Under the pieces are notes generated by a model, which had not been told where the DNA came from, did not search any database, and saw nothing but the letters and a program-made list of their open reading frames with translations. Below are positions 1 through 6,657 of a stretch of DNA of 9,506 nucleotides, in pieces. Position numbers and translations under genes: made by a program. This stretch comes from Actinomycetota bacterium. Its GTDB lineage: Bacteria; Actinomycetota; Humimicrobiia; Humimicrobiales; Humimicrobiaceae. The stretch covers positions 1-9,506 of the forward strand of contig JAFGMJ010000272.1 of the NCBI GenBank assembly GCA_016927635.1, written 5' to 3'. Within the stretch, counting starts at the first letter, position 1, and each line of letters starts with the position of its first letter.

Positions 1-150
1 ATAAAAAAAATCATGCACTATACTTCCGCTTTTTTTATCAAGGACAAGCATTTTTGAAATTTCCCTTTTTTCAAGCGGTTTTTGGGCAATGAATCCTTTT
101 CCCAGCTCATAAAGATAGTTTTGAAGACAGTGTTCCGGTTTAATACTCAT
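1..150 (-). CDS. Unrecognised protein, N-terminal part, cut by left window edge
   Basis: An open minus-strand frame runs from a stop at 213-211 to the window edge. I translated it by hand; it ends in ...KREISKMLVLDKKSGSIV. The composition (Lys, Glu, Leu, Ile) resembles the neighbouring genes and the other frames here are interrupted, so it is probably coding. The first in-frame ATG is at 150-148, giving 50 visible residues starting MSIKPEHCL, but no Shine-Dalgarno sequence precedes it. The frame stays open and protein-like up to 210 (PYYINGATALKIINNISPE), so the true start may be further upstream. An ATT lies at 198-196, and an ATG at 211-209 is one base out of frame. It follows ruvB in the same direction and is probably its co-transcribed neighbour. 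In typical Actinobacteria yajC/secD follow ruvB, but this fragment does not look like YajC. I do not recognise a family. Confidence 0.45.
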   Translation of the reverse strand, partial: MSIKPEHCLQNYLYELGKGFIAQKPLEKREISKMLVLDKKSGSIVHDFFY

Positions 151-234
151 TTCAGGTGAAATATTATTTATGATTTTTAAAGCAGTGGCGCCGTTAATAT
201 AATATGGGCATTAATTATAATGTTTTTATTCTGA

Positions 235-1410
235 TTAAAAAAGTTTCTGTTCATCGGCGGGATCTTTTTTATTTTTGTCATTTATTTTTACACCAAGATG
301 GGTATAAGCACTTTCTGTTGCAACCCTGCCCTTTGTCGTTCTTTTTATAAAACCAAGCTGAAGAAGATAGGGCTCATACACATCCTCAACAGTGTCTATT
401 TCCTCACCGATAGAAACAGCAATGGTTCCCACTCCAACAGGGCCTCCATCAAATTTTTTAACTATAGTATTGAGTATTTTTTTATCTATAAGATCCAGGC
501 CCAATTCATCTATGTCCAGTTTATATAGTGATTCCTGTGCGATTTTTGCAGTTATGCAGCCATCTCCATATACAAGGGCATAGTCCCTGACTCTTTTTAG
601 CAGCCTGTTTGCAATTCTTGGCGTACCTCTTGAACGTTTTGATATAATATCTGCCCCTTCTTCTGTAAGGTCCATGCCAAGTATTTTTGCTGATCTTTTA
701 ATTATATTTTTAAGGCTTTCGCTTTCATAATAATCCAGCCTGAGATTTACCCCGAAGCGGTCCCTTAAAGGGGCTGCAATGAGGCCTATGCGTGTTGTCG
801 CTCCAATTATAGTAAAAGGAGCAATATCAATTCTTATGGAACGCGCCGACGGCCCTTTGCCTATGATTATATCAAGCTTGTAATCTTCCATTGCAGGATA
901 CAATATTTCTTCAATGACCCTGTTTAACCTGTGAATTTCATCAATGAAAAGGACGTCATATTTTTCAAGGTTTGTCAATATAGCGGCAAGGTCTCCGGCC
1001 CTTTCAATTGCAGGACCGCTGGTTATTTTAAAGTTTACGCCAAGCTCATTTGCTATTATCTCCGCAAGACATGTTTTACCAAGACCCGGAGGGCCTGAAA
1101 GTATAACATGGTCAAGCGGTTCCTTCCTTGTCTTTGCTGCATTTATAAAAATCTTAAGATTTTCTATAAGTTTTACCTGCCCGATAAATTCGGAAAAATA
1201 TTTAGGCCTGAGGTTTTTTTCAATTTCCACATCCTCATTTACAAACTCGGGACTTATTAATGCGGAGTTTTCATCAGAATCATTTTCTATATTTTTATCA
1301 AATTCTGCAGCAGAACCTGTTTCATAAACTGATCCCTTAAAATCAGATTCACTTTTTTCTTTTATACTATCTTTTTTTATTACTGGTTTTTTTCTTTCTT
1401 TGCCTGTCAT
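235..1410 (-). CDS. ruvB: RuvB, Holliday junction branch-migration ATPase
   Basis: RuvB is the AAA+ motor that forms hexameric rings on the two arms of a RuvA-bound Holliday junction and drives branch migration during recombinational repair. The 391-residue product shows Walker A GPPGLGKT (106-113), Walker B VLFIDEIH (153-160), sensor 1 ATTR (204-207), an arginine-finger segment PLRDRFG (R216) and sensor 2 RGTPR (261-265). The C-terminal winged-helix domain ends in GRVAT (361-365) and the usual terminal ...KLF. Family members are about 335-350 residues. The extra length is mainly an N-terminal Lys/Asp/Glu/Ser-rich stretch of about 48 residues before the conserved SPEF...LRPK region. The ATG has only a weak AGG about 8 bases upstream, so a later start cannot be excluded, although no strong alternative was seen. 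The gene lies 19 bp after ruvA and is translated in the same direction. Confidence 0.97.
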   Translation of the reverse strand: MTGKERKKPVIKKDSIKEKSESDFKGSVYETGSAAEFDKNIENDSDENSALISPEFVNEDVEIEKNLRPKYFSEFIGQVKLIENLKIFINAAKTRKEPLDHVILSGPPGLGKTCLAEIIANELGVNFKITSGPAIERAGDLAAILTNLEKYDVLFIDEIHRLNRVIEEILYPAMEDYKLDIIIGKGPSARSIRIDIAPFTIIGATTRIGLIAAPLRDRFGVNLRLDYYESESLKNIIKRSAKILGMDLTEEGADIISKRSRGTPRIANRLLKRVRDYALVYGDGCITAKIAQESLYKLDIDELGLDLIDKKILNTIVKKFDGGPVGVGTIAVSIGEEIDTVEDVYEPYLLQLGFIKRTTKGRVATESAYTHLGVKINDKNKKDPADEQKLF

Positions 1411-1429
1411 TACAATGCCTGTATTATTT

Positions 1430-2017
1430 TTAAATTTTTTTCAGGGCAAGCTTCAATATTTCCTCAGTGGACCTGCCGGCAAGCTCGTCTATTTTTATTT
1501 TTTTCAGCACTTCATTTATTTCACTGCTATTATAACCTAAAGTCTTCAAAGCCTGTACGGCTTCGCTTATATTTTTATCAATTTCCCTGCCCTCATGTAT
1601 TTGGACAATAGCGCTTTCCTCAAACTTATCCTTAAGTTCTAAAATCATCCGCTCAGCAAGTTTTCTTCCAATTCCTGGAATCCTTTTAACCAACTCCACT
1701 TCTTTTTTTAATATTATAGTTTTCAATTCTTCCACGGAATAGATTGAAAGTGAGCTGAGGGCTATCCTGACAGAAATACCCGAGACATTTATAAGCTTTA
1801 AAAACATATCTTTTTCACTTAAGCTGTCAAAACCTATAAGCCTTATTTCATCTTCCCTTATAAAGGTGTGTATATTTAAAGATACTGATGCTTTTAAGGA
1901 AGGAAGTTTTTCATAAGTTCTGCTTGAAATAAGCACTTCAAAACCTACTCCACCAGTTTCAACAATTATTCTTGAAGGCTCCTTGTCTGTAAGTATTCCT
2001 ATTAATCTTGCTATCAT
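1430..2017 (-). CDS. ruvA: RuvA, Holliday junction-binding subunit
   Basis: RuvA binds four-way DNA junctions as a tetramer or octamer, holds them in the open square form and loads RuvB. The 195-residue protein has the standard three parts. The N-terminal OB-fold (about 1-63) contains the acidic pin residues E55 and D56 in IREDEIRL, the same numbers as in E. coli RuvA. Two helix-hairpin-helix motifs follow, at about 76-88 ([11 protein letters not shown]) and 111-123 ([13 protein letters not shown]). The small RuvB-contacting domain spans about 148-195. The first hairpin reads GIS where GIG is usual, while the second is canonical. Length matches the family. The gene starts 23 bp after the ruvC stop with no visible Shine-Dalgarno sequence, suggesting translational coupling or leaderless-like initiation within the polycistron. 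Confidence 0.97.
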   Translation of the reverse strand: MIARLIGILTDKEPSRIIVETGGVGFEVLISSRTYEKLPSLKASVSLNIHTFIREDEIRLIGFDSLSEKDMFLKLINVSGISVRIALSSLSIYSVEELKTIILKKEVELVKRIPGIGRKLAERMILELKDKFEESAIVQIHEGREIDKNISEAVQALKTLGYNSSEINEVLKKIKIDELAGRSTEEILKLALKKI

Positions 2018-2040
2018 CGGGTTAATAAAACTGTTTAATA

Positions 2041-2568
2041 TTAATCAATATAAGAATTGATTTTATCTTTAAACCTGTTCATTGTTCCATGGCAGAGCGC
2101 AATACCAAGGGCATCCCAGGCATCATCCTGGGCCGGAAAGAAGTCCTCTTTCAGCCCAAGTATGGTTTTAAGCATATATTTTATCTGGACTTTGGTTGCC
2201 CTTCCATATCCTACTATGGCCTGCTTTACCTGAAGAGGCGTATATTCATATATCTTAAGATTATTATTGCTGCCTGCAAGTATGAGCACTCCGCGTGCCT
2301 GGCCGATTAGCATTGCAGTCTTGGAATTGGCGCTGAAAAATATTTCTTCCACTGCCATGCATGCAGGCTTGTACCTTGCAATAAGCTCGTTAAAGGACTC
2401 ATATAGCTGTCTTAATCTTACATATGCAGGCTGGTTTTTTTTGGTGATTATGCAGCCGCAGTATACAGGCCTGTAATTATTGCCTTTTATGTCGAGTATG
2501 CCCACACCGGTTATTGCAAGCCCGGGGTCTATTCCGATGACTCTGACACTGGCATTTTTTTCTAAAAT
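2041..2568 (-). CDS. ruvC: RuvC, Holliday junction endonuclease (non-canonical start)
   Basis: RuvC is the dimeric Mg2+-dependent nuclease that cuts Holliday junctions symmetrically after RuvAB branch migration. The frame contains all four catalytic acidic residues. Numbered from the ATT at 2568-2566 they are D14 in RVIGIDPG, E74 in AVEEIFF, and D149 and D152 in QDDAWDALG. It also has the conserved IGQARG segment. No ATG, GTG or TTG occurs in frame between an upstream TGA and the GTG at 2505-2503, and starting at that GTG would remove D14. I therefore place the start at ATT 2568-2566. This lies two bases after the yebC stop, just downstream of AGGAAG, and gives 175 residues (E. coli RuvC has 173). 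Alternatives are a start lost by mutation (TTA for TTG at 2565-2563) or an indel just after the out-of-frame ATG at 2555-2553. Gene identity is certain; only the start is open. Confidence 0.9.
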   Translation of the reverse strand: MLEKNASVRVIGIDPGLAITGVGILDIKGNNYRPVYCGCIITKKNQPAYVRLRQLYESFNELIARYKPACMAVEEIFFSANSKTAMLIGQARGVLILAGSNNNLKIYEYTPLQVKQAIVGYGRATKVQIKYMLKTILGLKEDFFPAQDDAWDALGIALCHGTMNRFKDKINSYID

Positions 2569-2570
2569 TT

Positions 2571-3323
2571 TTAACCTACTTCCTGAAGGATTTCCTCAGT
2601 TATTTCAATATTTGAGTAAACATTTTGGACATCATCATGTTCGTCCAGCAGGTTTATAAGTTTTAATACTTTTTCAGCATCTTTTTTGGAAACTTCAACT
2701 GTCGTCTTTGGTATATAAGATACTTCCGCAGAATTCATCTTTATCTTCATTTCAGCAAGTTTTTTCCTGACATTCATAAATTCTGAAATATTGACTTTTA
2801 TCTCATATGTATCCCCGTCTTCTTCAATGTCTTCAGCTCCCGAGTCGATAACATCAAGCATAAATGATTCTTCATCACTGACTTCTGCTTTATCTATAAA
2901 TATCAATCCTTTTCTTTCAAAAAGCCATCCTACGCAACCGGTTTCGCCAAGATTTCCGCTGTGTTTTGAAAAAATGTTCCTGATATCGGCAGCAGTACGG
3001 TTTTTATTCTCTGTCATAACTTCAACCATAATAGCCGTACCCCCGGGTCCATAGCCCTCATACATTATGGTTTCAAATTTTTCCCCATCGATTTCGCCTG
3101 TACCCCTTTTAATGGCTCTATCTATATTATCCATGGGCATATTGTATTCTTTTGCTTTTGCTATTGCATTTGCAAGCATAAAGTTATTCTCAGGGTCACC
3201 GCTGCCGCCTTCACGTGCAGCAATTGTTATACTCTTTGAAAGTTTGCCGAAAATATTGCCTCTTTTTGCATCTTCTTTGGCTTTTTTATGCTTGATTGAA
3301 TGCCATTTTGAATGACCTGACAT
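2571..3323 (-). CDS. yebC: YebC/PmpR/TACO1-family protein
   Basis: The 250-residue product is a full-length member of the YebC/TACO1 family. Its N-terminus shows the hallmark MSGHSKWHSIKHKKAK and the downstream GNIFGKLSKSI. The conserved DNIDRAIKRGTGE (about 65-77), YEGYGPGG (88-95) and NKNRTAADIRNIFSKH (105-120) follow. The middle and C-terminal domains are acidic, as usual. Family members were first annotated as transcriptional regulators (for example PmpR). Work on TACO1 and bacterial YebC points to a ribosome-associated role that helps translation of difficult sequences such as proline stretches. Which role applies here cannot be read from the sequence. GGGAG lies 5 bases before the ATG, supporting this start. 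It sits directly upstream of ruvC, as in many bacteria. Confidence 0.96.
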   Translation of the reverse strand: MSGHSKWHSIKHKKAKEDAKRGNIFGKLSKSITIAAREGGSGDPENNFMLANAIAKAKEYNMPMDNIDRAIKRGTGEIDGEKFETIMYEGYGPGGTAIMVEVMTENKNRTAADIRNIFSKHSGNLGETGCVGWLFERKGLIFIDKAEVSDEESFMLDVIDSGAEDIEEDGDTYEIKVNISEFMNVRKKLAEMKIKMNSAEVSYIPKTTVEVSKKDAEKVLKLINLLDEHDDVQNVYSNIEITEEILQEVG

Positions 3324-3361
3324 ATTTTCTCCCTTAATTTAGTAAATATAAGAAATATTGC

Positions 3362-3967
3362 TTAACTGGATTTTACCATATTTATTGAATCTTTAACCAT
3401 ATTTATAAAATATCTGTGGATTCTCAAATCATCTGTAAGTTCCGGGTGAAAAGAACAGACGAGTATATTATTCTGTCTCGCCATTATTGCTTCACCTTTG
3501 ATGCTTGAAAGAACCTGCACCCCGGCGCCTGCTTTTATTATTCTTGGCGCTCTTATAAATACCGCCTTATAGCTTTCATTTTCAGGAAAATAAGCAGGGT
3601 TTAGTTCCACAAATTGTTCAAAACTGTCAATCTGTCTTCCATATGCATTTCTGTCAACATCTATATTTATATAGCCGAGACAATAATCAAGGTTTTCAAC
3701 CCTGCTGGCCAAAAGAATCAAACCTGCACATGTGCCAAAAATAGGTTTTTGGCTTTTAAAAAATCTGTCAAGCGCAGGCCTGAATTCATATTTCTTGATT
3801 AATTTAACCATAGTGGTGCTCTCGCCACCAGGAATTATCAGGCCCTGGATATTATTTAGCTCATCTGCAAATTTTATCTGAACAGCTTTATGCCCGCATT
3901 TTTCTATTGCGGTTAAATGCTCCCTGAAGGCTCCCTGTAGGGCAAGAACCCCTATTTGGATTTCCAA
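3362..3967 (-). CDS. pdxT: PdxT, glutaminase subunit of pyridoxal 5'-phosphate synthase
   Basis: PdxT is a class I glutamine amidotransferase that hydrolyses glutamine and channels ammonia to PdxS for DXP-independent vitamin B6 synthesis. The 201-residue protein shows IGVLALQGAFREH near the start, PGGES (46-50) forming the oxyanion region, the nucleophile C80 in FGTCAGLILLA, RAPRI (139-143), and the catalytic pair H174 and E176 in SFHPELTDD. These are the expected Cys-His-Glu triad. The start is a TTG at 3967-3965, two bases after the pdxS stop, with GAGG further upstream inside pdxS. No better start precedes the conserved QIGVLALQG, so translational coupling with pdxS is likely. The last 14 residues contain a short duplicated INMVK segment. 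Confidence 0.97.
   Translation of the reverse strand: MEIQIGVLALQGAFREHLTAIEKCGHKAVQIKFADELNNIQGLIIPGGESTTMVKLIKKYEFRPALDRFFKSQKPIFGTCAGLILLASRVENLDYCLGYINIDVDRNAYGRQIDSFEQFVELNPAYFPENESYKAVFIRAPRIIKAGAGVQVLSSIKGEAIMARQNNILVCSFHPELTDDLRIHRYFINMVKDSINMVKSS
3365..3406 (-). repeat. Imperfect 21-bp tandem repeat at the 3' end of pdxT
   Basis: Two adjacent 21-base units, each beginning ATAAATATGGT, encode INMVKDS and INMVKSS, the last 14 residues of PdxT. They differ at a few bases. This is likely a small replication-slippage duplication that extended the C-terminus. Confidence 0.55.
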
Positions 3968-3969
3968 AA

Positions 3970-4851
3970 TTACCAGCCTCTTACCGCTATTGATTCGCTC
4001 TTATCCATTTTAGTCGTATCGATACCCGGCATAGCGCCCCCAAGACCTCTTGATACCTTTACAAGAATTTCAGGTTCATTGAAATGTGTTGTAGCTTCGA
4101 CAATTGCAGTTGCCATTTTTAGCGGGTTTTCTGATTTAAATATGCCTGAACCCACAAAAACACCTTCTGCGCCAAGCTGCATTATAAGCGAAGCGTCCGC
4201 AGGAGTGGATATTCCCCCAGCCGAGAAATTAACAACAGGTAATTTTTTATTTTTATGGACATAAAGCACAAGTTCATACGGGGCGCCAAGTTCCTTTGCC
4301 GCAGTCATAAGCTCCTCAGGCGGTAATGCCGCTAATTTATTTATGCCATCCTTAATGGTTCTCATATGCTTTACAGCTTCGACTACATCTCCCGTGCCAG
4401 CCTCTCCTTTTGTCCTCATCATTGCTGCGCCTTCACCTATTCGCCTAAGGGCTTCGCCAAGATTAACAGCGCCGCATACAAAAGGGACCTTAAAATCCCA
4501 CTTATTTACGTGGAACCTGTCATCAGCAGGAGTTAATACCTCGCTTTCATCGATATAATCAACTCCAAGCGACTCCAGTATCTGAGCTTCTGCAAAATGG
4601 CCTATTCTGCATTTTGCCATAACGGGAATAGAAACTGCGCTCATTATCTTTTCAATAATTGAAAGATCCGCCATTCTTGCAACGCCTCCGGCTGCCCGTA
4701 TATCTGCAGGCACTCTTTCAAGAGCCATAACCGATACTGCGCCTGCTTCCTCAGCTATTTTTGCCTGTTCTACTGTGGTCACATCCATTATTACTCCGCC
4801 TTTAAACATTTCTGCAAGGCCGGATTTAACCCTTAATGTAGCTTTTTCCAT
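3970..4851 (-). CDS. pdxS: PdxS, pyridoxal 5'-phosphate synthase catalytic subunit
   Basis: PdxS is the (beta/alpha)8-barrel synthase that condenses ribose 5-phosphate, glyceraldehyde 3-phosphate and ammonia from PdxT into pyridoxal 5'-phosphate; it forms a dodecamer decorated with PdxT. The 293-residue product is full length. The key residues are present: D23 in GGVIMDV, the Schiff-base lysine K80 in [10 protein letters not shown], and the second lysine K148 in [14 protein letters not shown]. The phosphate-binding GGISTPADA (212-220) and VGSGIFKS (233-240) are also present, and the tail ends in the typical RGW. The ATG is preceded by GGGAGG at 4869-4864, spacing 12. It lies 27 bp after htpX and leads directly into pdxT. 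Pairing with pdxT shows the organism uses the DXP-independent B6 route. Confidence 0.98.
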   Translation of the reverse strand: MEKATLRVKSGLAEMFKGGVIMDVTTVEQAKIAEEAGAVSVMALERVPADIRAAGGVARMADLSIIEKIMSAVSIPVMAKCRIGHFAEAQILESLGVDYIDESEVLTPADDRFHVNKWDFKVPFVCGAVNLGEALRRIGEGAAMMRTKGEAGTGDVVEAVKHMRTIKDGINKLAALPPEELMTAAKELGAPYELVLYVHKNKKLPVVNFSAGGISTPADASLIMQLGAEGVFVGSGIFKSENPLKMATAIVEATTHFNEPEILVKVSRGLGGAMPGIDTTKMDKSESIAVRGW

Positions 4852-4863
4852 TTTAAAAATTCG

Positions 4864-4869
4864 CCTCCC
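4864..4869 (-). promoter_or_regulatory. Shine-Dalgarno site of pdxS
   Basis: On the minus strand this reads GGGAGG, 12 bases before the pdxS ATG. It is the strongest site within the leftward gene string, consistent with high expression of the PLP synthase subunit. Confidence 0.6.
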
Positions 4870-4878
4870 AAATATAAT

Positions 4879-5859
4879 TTATTTAATATGGCGCATGTCC
4901 GCCATTATTTCCTCATCGCTTTTTATGCCTATTTGCAATGACATATGTTCAAGCCTTTTTATCCTTTCTGAAACCGGAGGGTGTGTGTTGAAAAGGCCAC
5001 TGAAAAAAGACTTTGTTTCCTTTCCAAAAGGACTGGCAATAAACATATGTTCTGTTGCATTATTTGCTTTTTTTACTTCACTATAAATGTTAATCTTTTT
5101 TAAAGCATTTGCAAGTCCTGCAGGGTATCTTGTAATAAGGGCGCCGTTTGAATCAGCCAAATATTCCCTCTGCCTGCTGACAGCAAGCCTGATAATCATT
5201 GCAATTATAGGAGATAATATTATTAATGCAAGACCAATGACAAGAAAGATTATATTGAATATTCCGCCACCCGTGCTCTTGGATGAAGATCTTCTCCCAC
5301 CTCCAAAAATAAAGCTCCTGAAAATAATATTGCTGATTATTGTGACCATACCCACAAGAACAATTATAATCGCGCCAAGAAGGATATCATAATTTTTAAT
5401 GTGGGAAAGCTCATGTGCAATTACGCCTTTGAGCTCATTGTCATCAAGATTGTTAATCAATCCTCTGGTAAGGGCAACAACGCTGTTGCTGGGGTTCCTG
5501 CCTGTTGCAAAAGCATTCATTCCTGGCTCTTCCAATACATAAATTTTTGGCATTGGAAGCCCGGCAGCCATTGATAGCCCCTCAACCATATAATACAGGC
5601 GCGGTTGTTCCTCTTTGCTTACCTGCCTGGCGCCTGTTATCTGTAGCACAATTTTATCGCTATAATAATAACTTCCAAAACTTAATATAACAGCAAGGAT
5701 AAAGGCAAAAATCATAACTATTATAGAATAGCCGCTGCTTATGCCAAACCTGTAATCAAGATAATAACCGATTGCAAATCCAAACGCGGTTATGAAAGCT
5801 ATAAACAGTATTATTATTAATACAGTTTTTCTTCTATTGCTCGCAATATTTTCAAACAT
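4879..5859 (-). CDS. htpX: HtpX-type membrane zinc metalloprotease
   Basis: This 326-residue protein is an M48 peptidase of the HtpX group, which degrades damaged membrane proteins from the cytoplasmic side. It shows two N-terminal membrane segments (about 12-34 and 44-63) and the conserved PMPKIYVLEEPGMNAFATGR region (102-121). The zinc motif HELSH is at 149-153, with E150 as the catalytic base. Two further hydrophobic segments follow (about 160-181 and 200-224). The third zinc ligand E232 lies in SRQREYLAD, and the FNTHPP motif is at 290-295. A Gly/Ser/Arg-rich cytoplasmic-type loop (185-199) separates membrane segments three and four. It starts 5 bp after lemA, an arrangement common in other bacteria and suggesting joint work at the membrane. 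No strong Shine-Dalgarno sequence is visible, so coupling to lemA translation is plausible. Confidence 0.96.
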   Translation of the reverse strand: MFENIASNRRKTVLIIILFIAFITAFGFAIGYYLDYRFGISSGYSIIVMIFAFILAVILSFGSYYYSDKIVLQITGARQVSKEEQPRLYYMVEGLSMAAGLPMPKIYVLEEPGMNAFATGRNPSNSVVALTRGLINNLDDNELKGVIAHELSHIKNYDILLGAIIIVLVGMVTIISNIIFRSFIFGGGRRSSSKSTGGGIFNIIFLVIGLALIILSPIIAMIIRLAVSRQREYLADSNGALITRYPAGLANALKKINIYSEVKKANNATEHMFIASPFGKETKSFFSGLFNTHPPVSERIKRLEHMSLQIGIKSDEEIMADMRHIK

Positions 5860-5864
5860 GACTG

Positions 5865-6434
5865 TTAAAACTGTACTTTAACCGGCTCTTTTGCCTGGGG
5901 CTCTTCAATTTCAAAATACTGCCTGGGGGTAAACCCGAACCTGCCTGCAAAAATATTTCCTGGAAAGGTCTGTATTTTAGTATTGTATTGCAGGACTGAA
6001 TCATTGTAGAACTGCCTTGCGAAGGCTATATTGCCTTCAATTCCGTTCAATTCTTCCATAAGCCTTGTAAAATGCTGATCAGCTTTTAAATCCGGGTACT
6101 GTTCGGATACGGCAAACAGGCTTTTTAAAGTACCTGTTATCATATTTTCTGCTTTTGACTGGTCCTCGACAGTTGTGGCATCTATACCCATATTTCTTGC
6201 CTTTATTACTTTTTCCAGCGTTTCTTTTTCATGAGCCGCATAACCTTTGACTGTTTCAACAAGATTGGGTATAAGGTCATATCTTTTCCTGAGCTGCACA
6301 TCTATCTGTGACCAGGCATTATCTATTCTGTTTCTCAGTGATATGATTCCGTTATAAATAGCTATTGCTGCAATCAGCAGTATTACTATTATTACAACAA
6401 CAATAATGATGGGTGCTAATATCGCTGCCAACAT
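5865..6434 (-). CDS. lemA: LemA-family membrane protein
   Basis: The 189-residue product matches the LemA family in length and layout. A single hydrophobic segment lies near the N-terminus (about 5-28), followed by a helical soluble domain. The typical landmarks are AWSQIDVQLRKRYDLIPNLV (about 40-59), VKGYAAHEKETLEKV (62-76), LFAVSEQYPDLKA (110-122), F..L..ELNGIEGNIAFARQFYND (127-149) and a C-terminal PRQYFEIEE. The biochemical role is not well defined. The family is often encoded next to HtpX or other membrane proteases, as here, and is thought to act in envelope maintenance. The ATG is preceded by AGGAAAGGA at 6449-6441, about 6 bases away, which supports this start. It is the first gene of the long leftward transcription unit. 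Confidence 0.95.
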   Translation of the reverse strand: MLAAILAPIIIVVVIIVILLIAAIAIYNGIISLRNRIDNAWSQIDVQLRKRYDLIPNLVETVKGYAAHEKETLEKVIKARNMGIDATTVEDQSKAENMITGTLKSLFAVSEQYPDLKADQHFTRLMEELNGIEGNIAFARQFYNDSVLQYNTKIQTFPGNIFAGRFGFTPRQYFEIEEPQAKEPVKVQF

Positions 6435-6508
6435 GCTTGTTCCTTTCCTGTTATCAGTTTTAAATAAATAATAATTTTTCTTTTAAAACATAAACAATAT
6501 AAAACTGA

Positions 6509-6517
6509 ATTATACCA
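6509..6517 (-). promoter_or_regulatory. Extended -10 promoter for lemA operon
   Basis: On the minus strand this reads TGGTATAAT, a perfect extended -10 (TGn-TATAAT). The expected -35 position (plus 6532-6537, reading AGTCGC) is poor, which is tolerable for extended -10 promoters. Initiation would fall near 6502, giving a leader of about 68 bases before lemA. It is probably the main promoter for the whole leftward gene string. Confidence 0.6.
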
Positions 6518-6572
6518 TAATAGGCCCGTTAGCGACTTAATTATTTTTACACAACTATCTTTTTATGGTATA
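6511..6572. repeat. 10-bp inverted repeat overlapping the two divergent -10 elements
   Basis: TATACCATAA at 6511-6520 is the exact reverse complement of TTATGGTATA at 6563-6572, with a 42-bp spacer. The arms coincide with the extended -10 elements of the two opposing promoters, so the repeat may simply reflect two similar promoters. It could also be a regulator-binding site pair. Confidence 0.6.
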
Positions 6573-6574
6573 TT
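6546..6574 (+). promoter_or_regulatory. Sigma-70-type promoter for EF-G-like gene
   Basis: A -35 element TTTACA (6546-6551) is followed after exactly 17 bases by -10 TATATT (6569-6574), which carries an extended TGG at 6566-6568. Each hexamer matches the consensus at five of six positions. Initiation is expected near 6581, about 77 bases before the ATG at 6658. No competing promoter of similar quality was seen in the region. Confidence 0.65.
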
Positions 6575-6646
6575 TTCATTTAATTTACCAAAGCATTTTT
6601 ATTATATTATTTTTTTAAACAAATAGCAGATTATTACGAAAATTTC

Positions 6647-6652
6647 AGGAGG
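6647..6652 (+). promoter_or_regulatory. Shine-Dalgarno site fixing the EF-G-like start
   Basis: AGGAGG lies 5 bases before the ATG at 6658 but only 2 bases before the in-frame TTG at 6655. The spacing selects the ATG as the real start. Confidence 0.85.
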
Positions 6653-6657
6653 AATTG

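Larger units (their letters stand above)
6435..6657. other. Divergent intergenic region between lemA and the EF-G-like gene
   Basis: This 223-bp, very AT-rich region separates two divergently read operons. It holds a probable promoter for each direction, a 10-bp inverted repeat overlapping both -10 elements, and the ribosome-binding sites of both first genes. No ORF, RNA gene or terminator hairpin was recognised in it. The predicted leaders are roughly 68 bases (lemA) and 77 bases (EF-G-like), without evident riboswitch structure. Confidence 0.7.

Noticed and set aside
298..583. Plus-strand open frames opposite ruvB
   Set aside because: They are antisense to conserved RuvB coding sequence, have no ribosome-binding sites, and their translations are low-complexity Ser/Ile/Phe-rich with no family resemblance.
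2041..2505. ruvC starting at GTG 2505-2503 (154 residues)
   Set aside because: This start removes RVIGIDPG and the essential first catalytic Asp, which is encoded in the same frame immediately upstream.
2791..3315. Plus-strand open frames opposite yebC
   Set aside because: They are shadows of a conserved full-length gene and have no plausible initiation signals.
3324..3361. Possible internal promoter before yebC (minus-strand TATATT)
   Set aside because: No -35 at a suitable distance and no extended TG; such hexamers are expected by chance in DNA this AT-rich.
6655..6657. TTG as start of the EF-G-like gene
   Set aside because: It lies only 2 bases after AGGAGG. The adjacent ATG at 6658 has proper spacing.
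6435..6657. Riboswitch or small RNA in the divergent region
   Set aside because: No stable stem pairs, conserved aptamer core or U-tract terminator could be seen on either strand.
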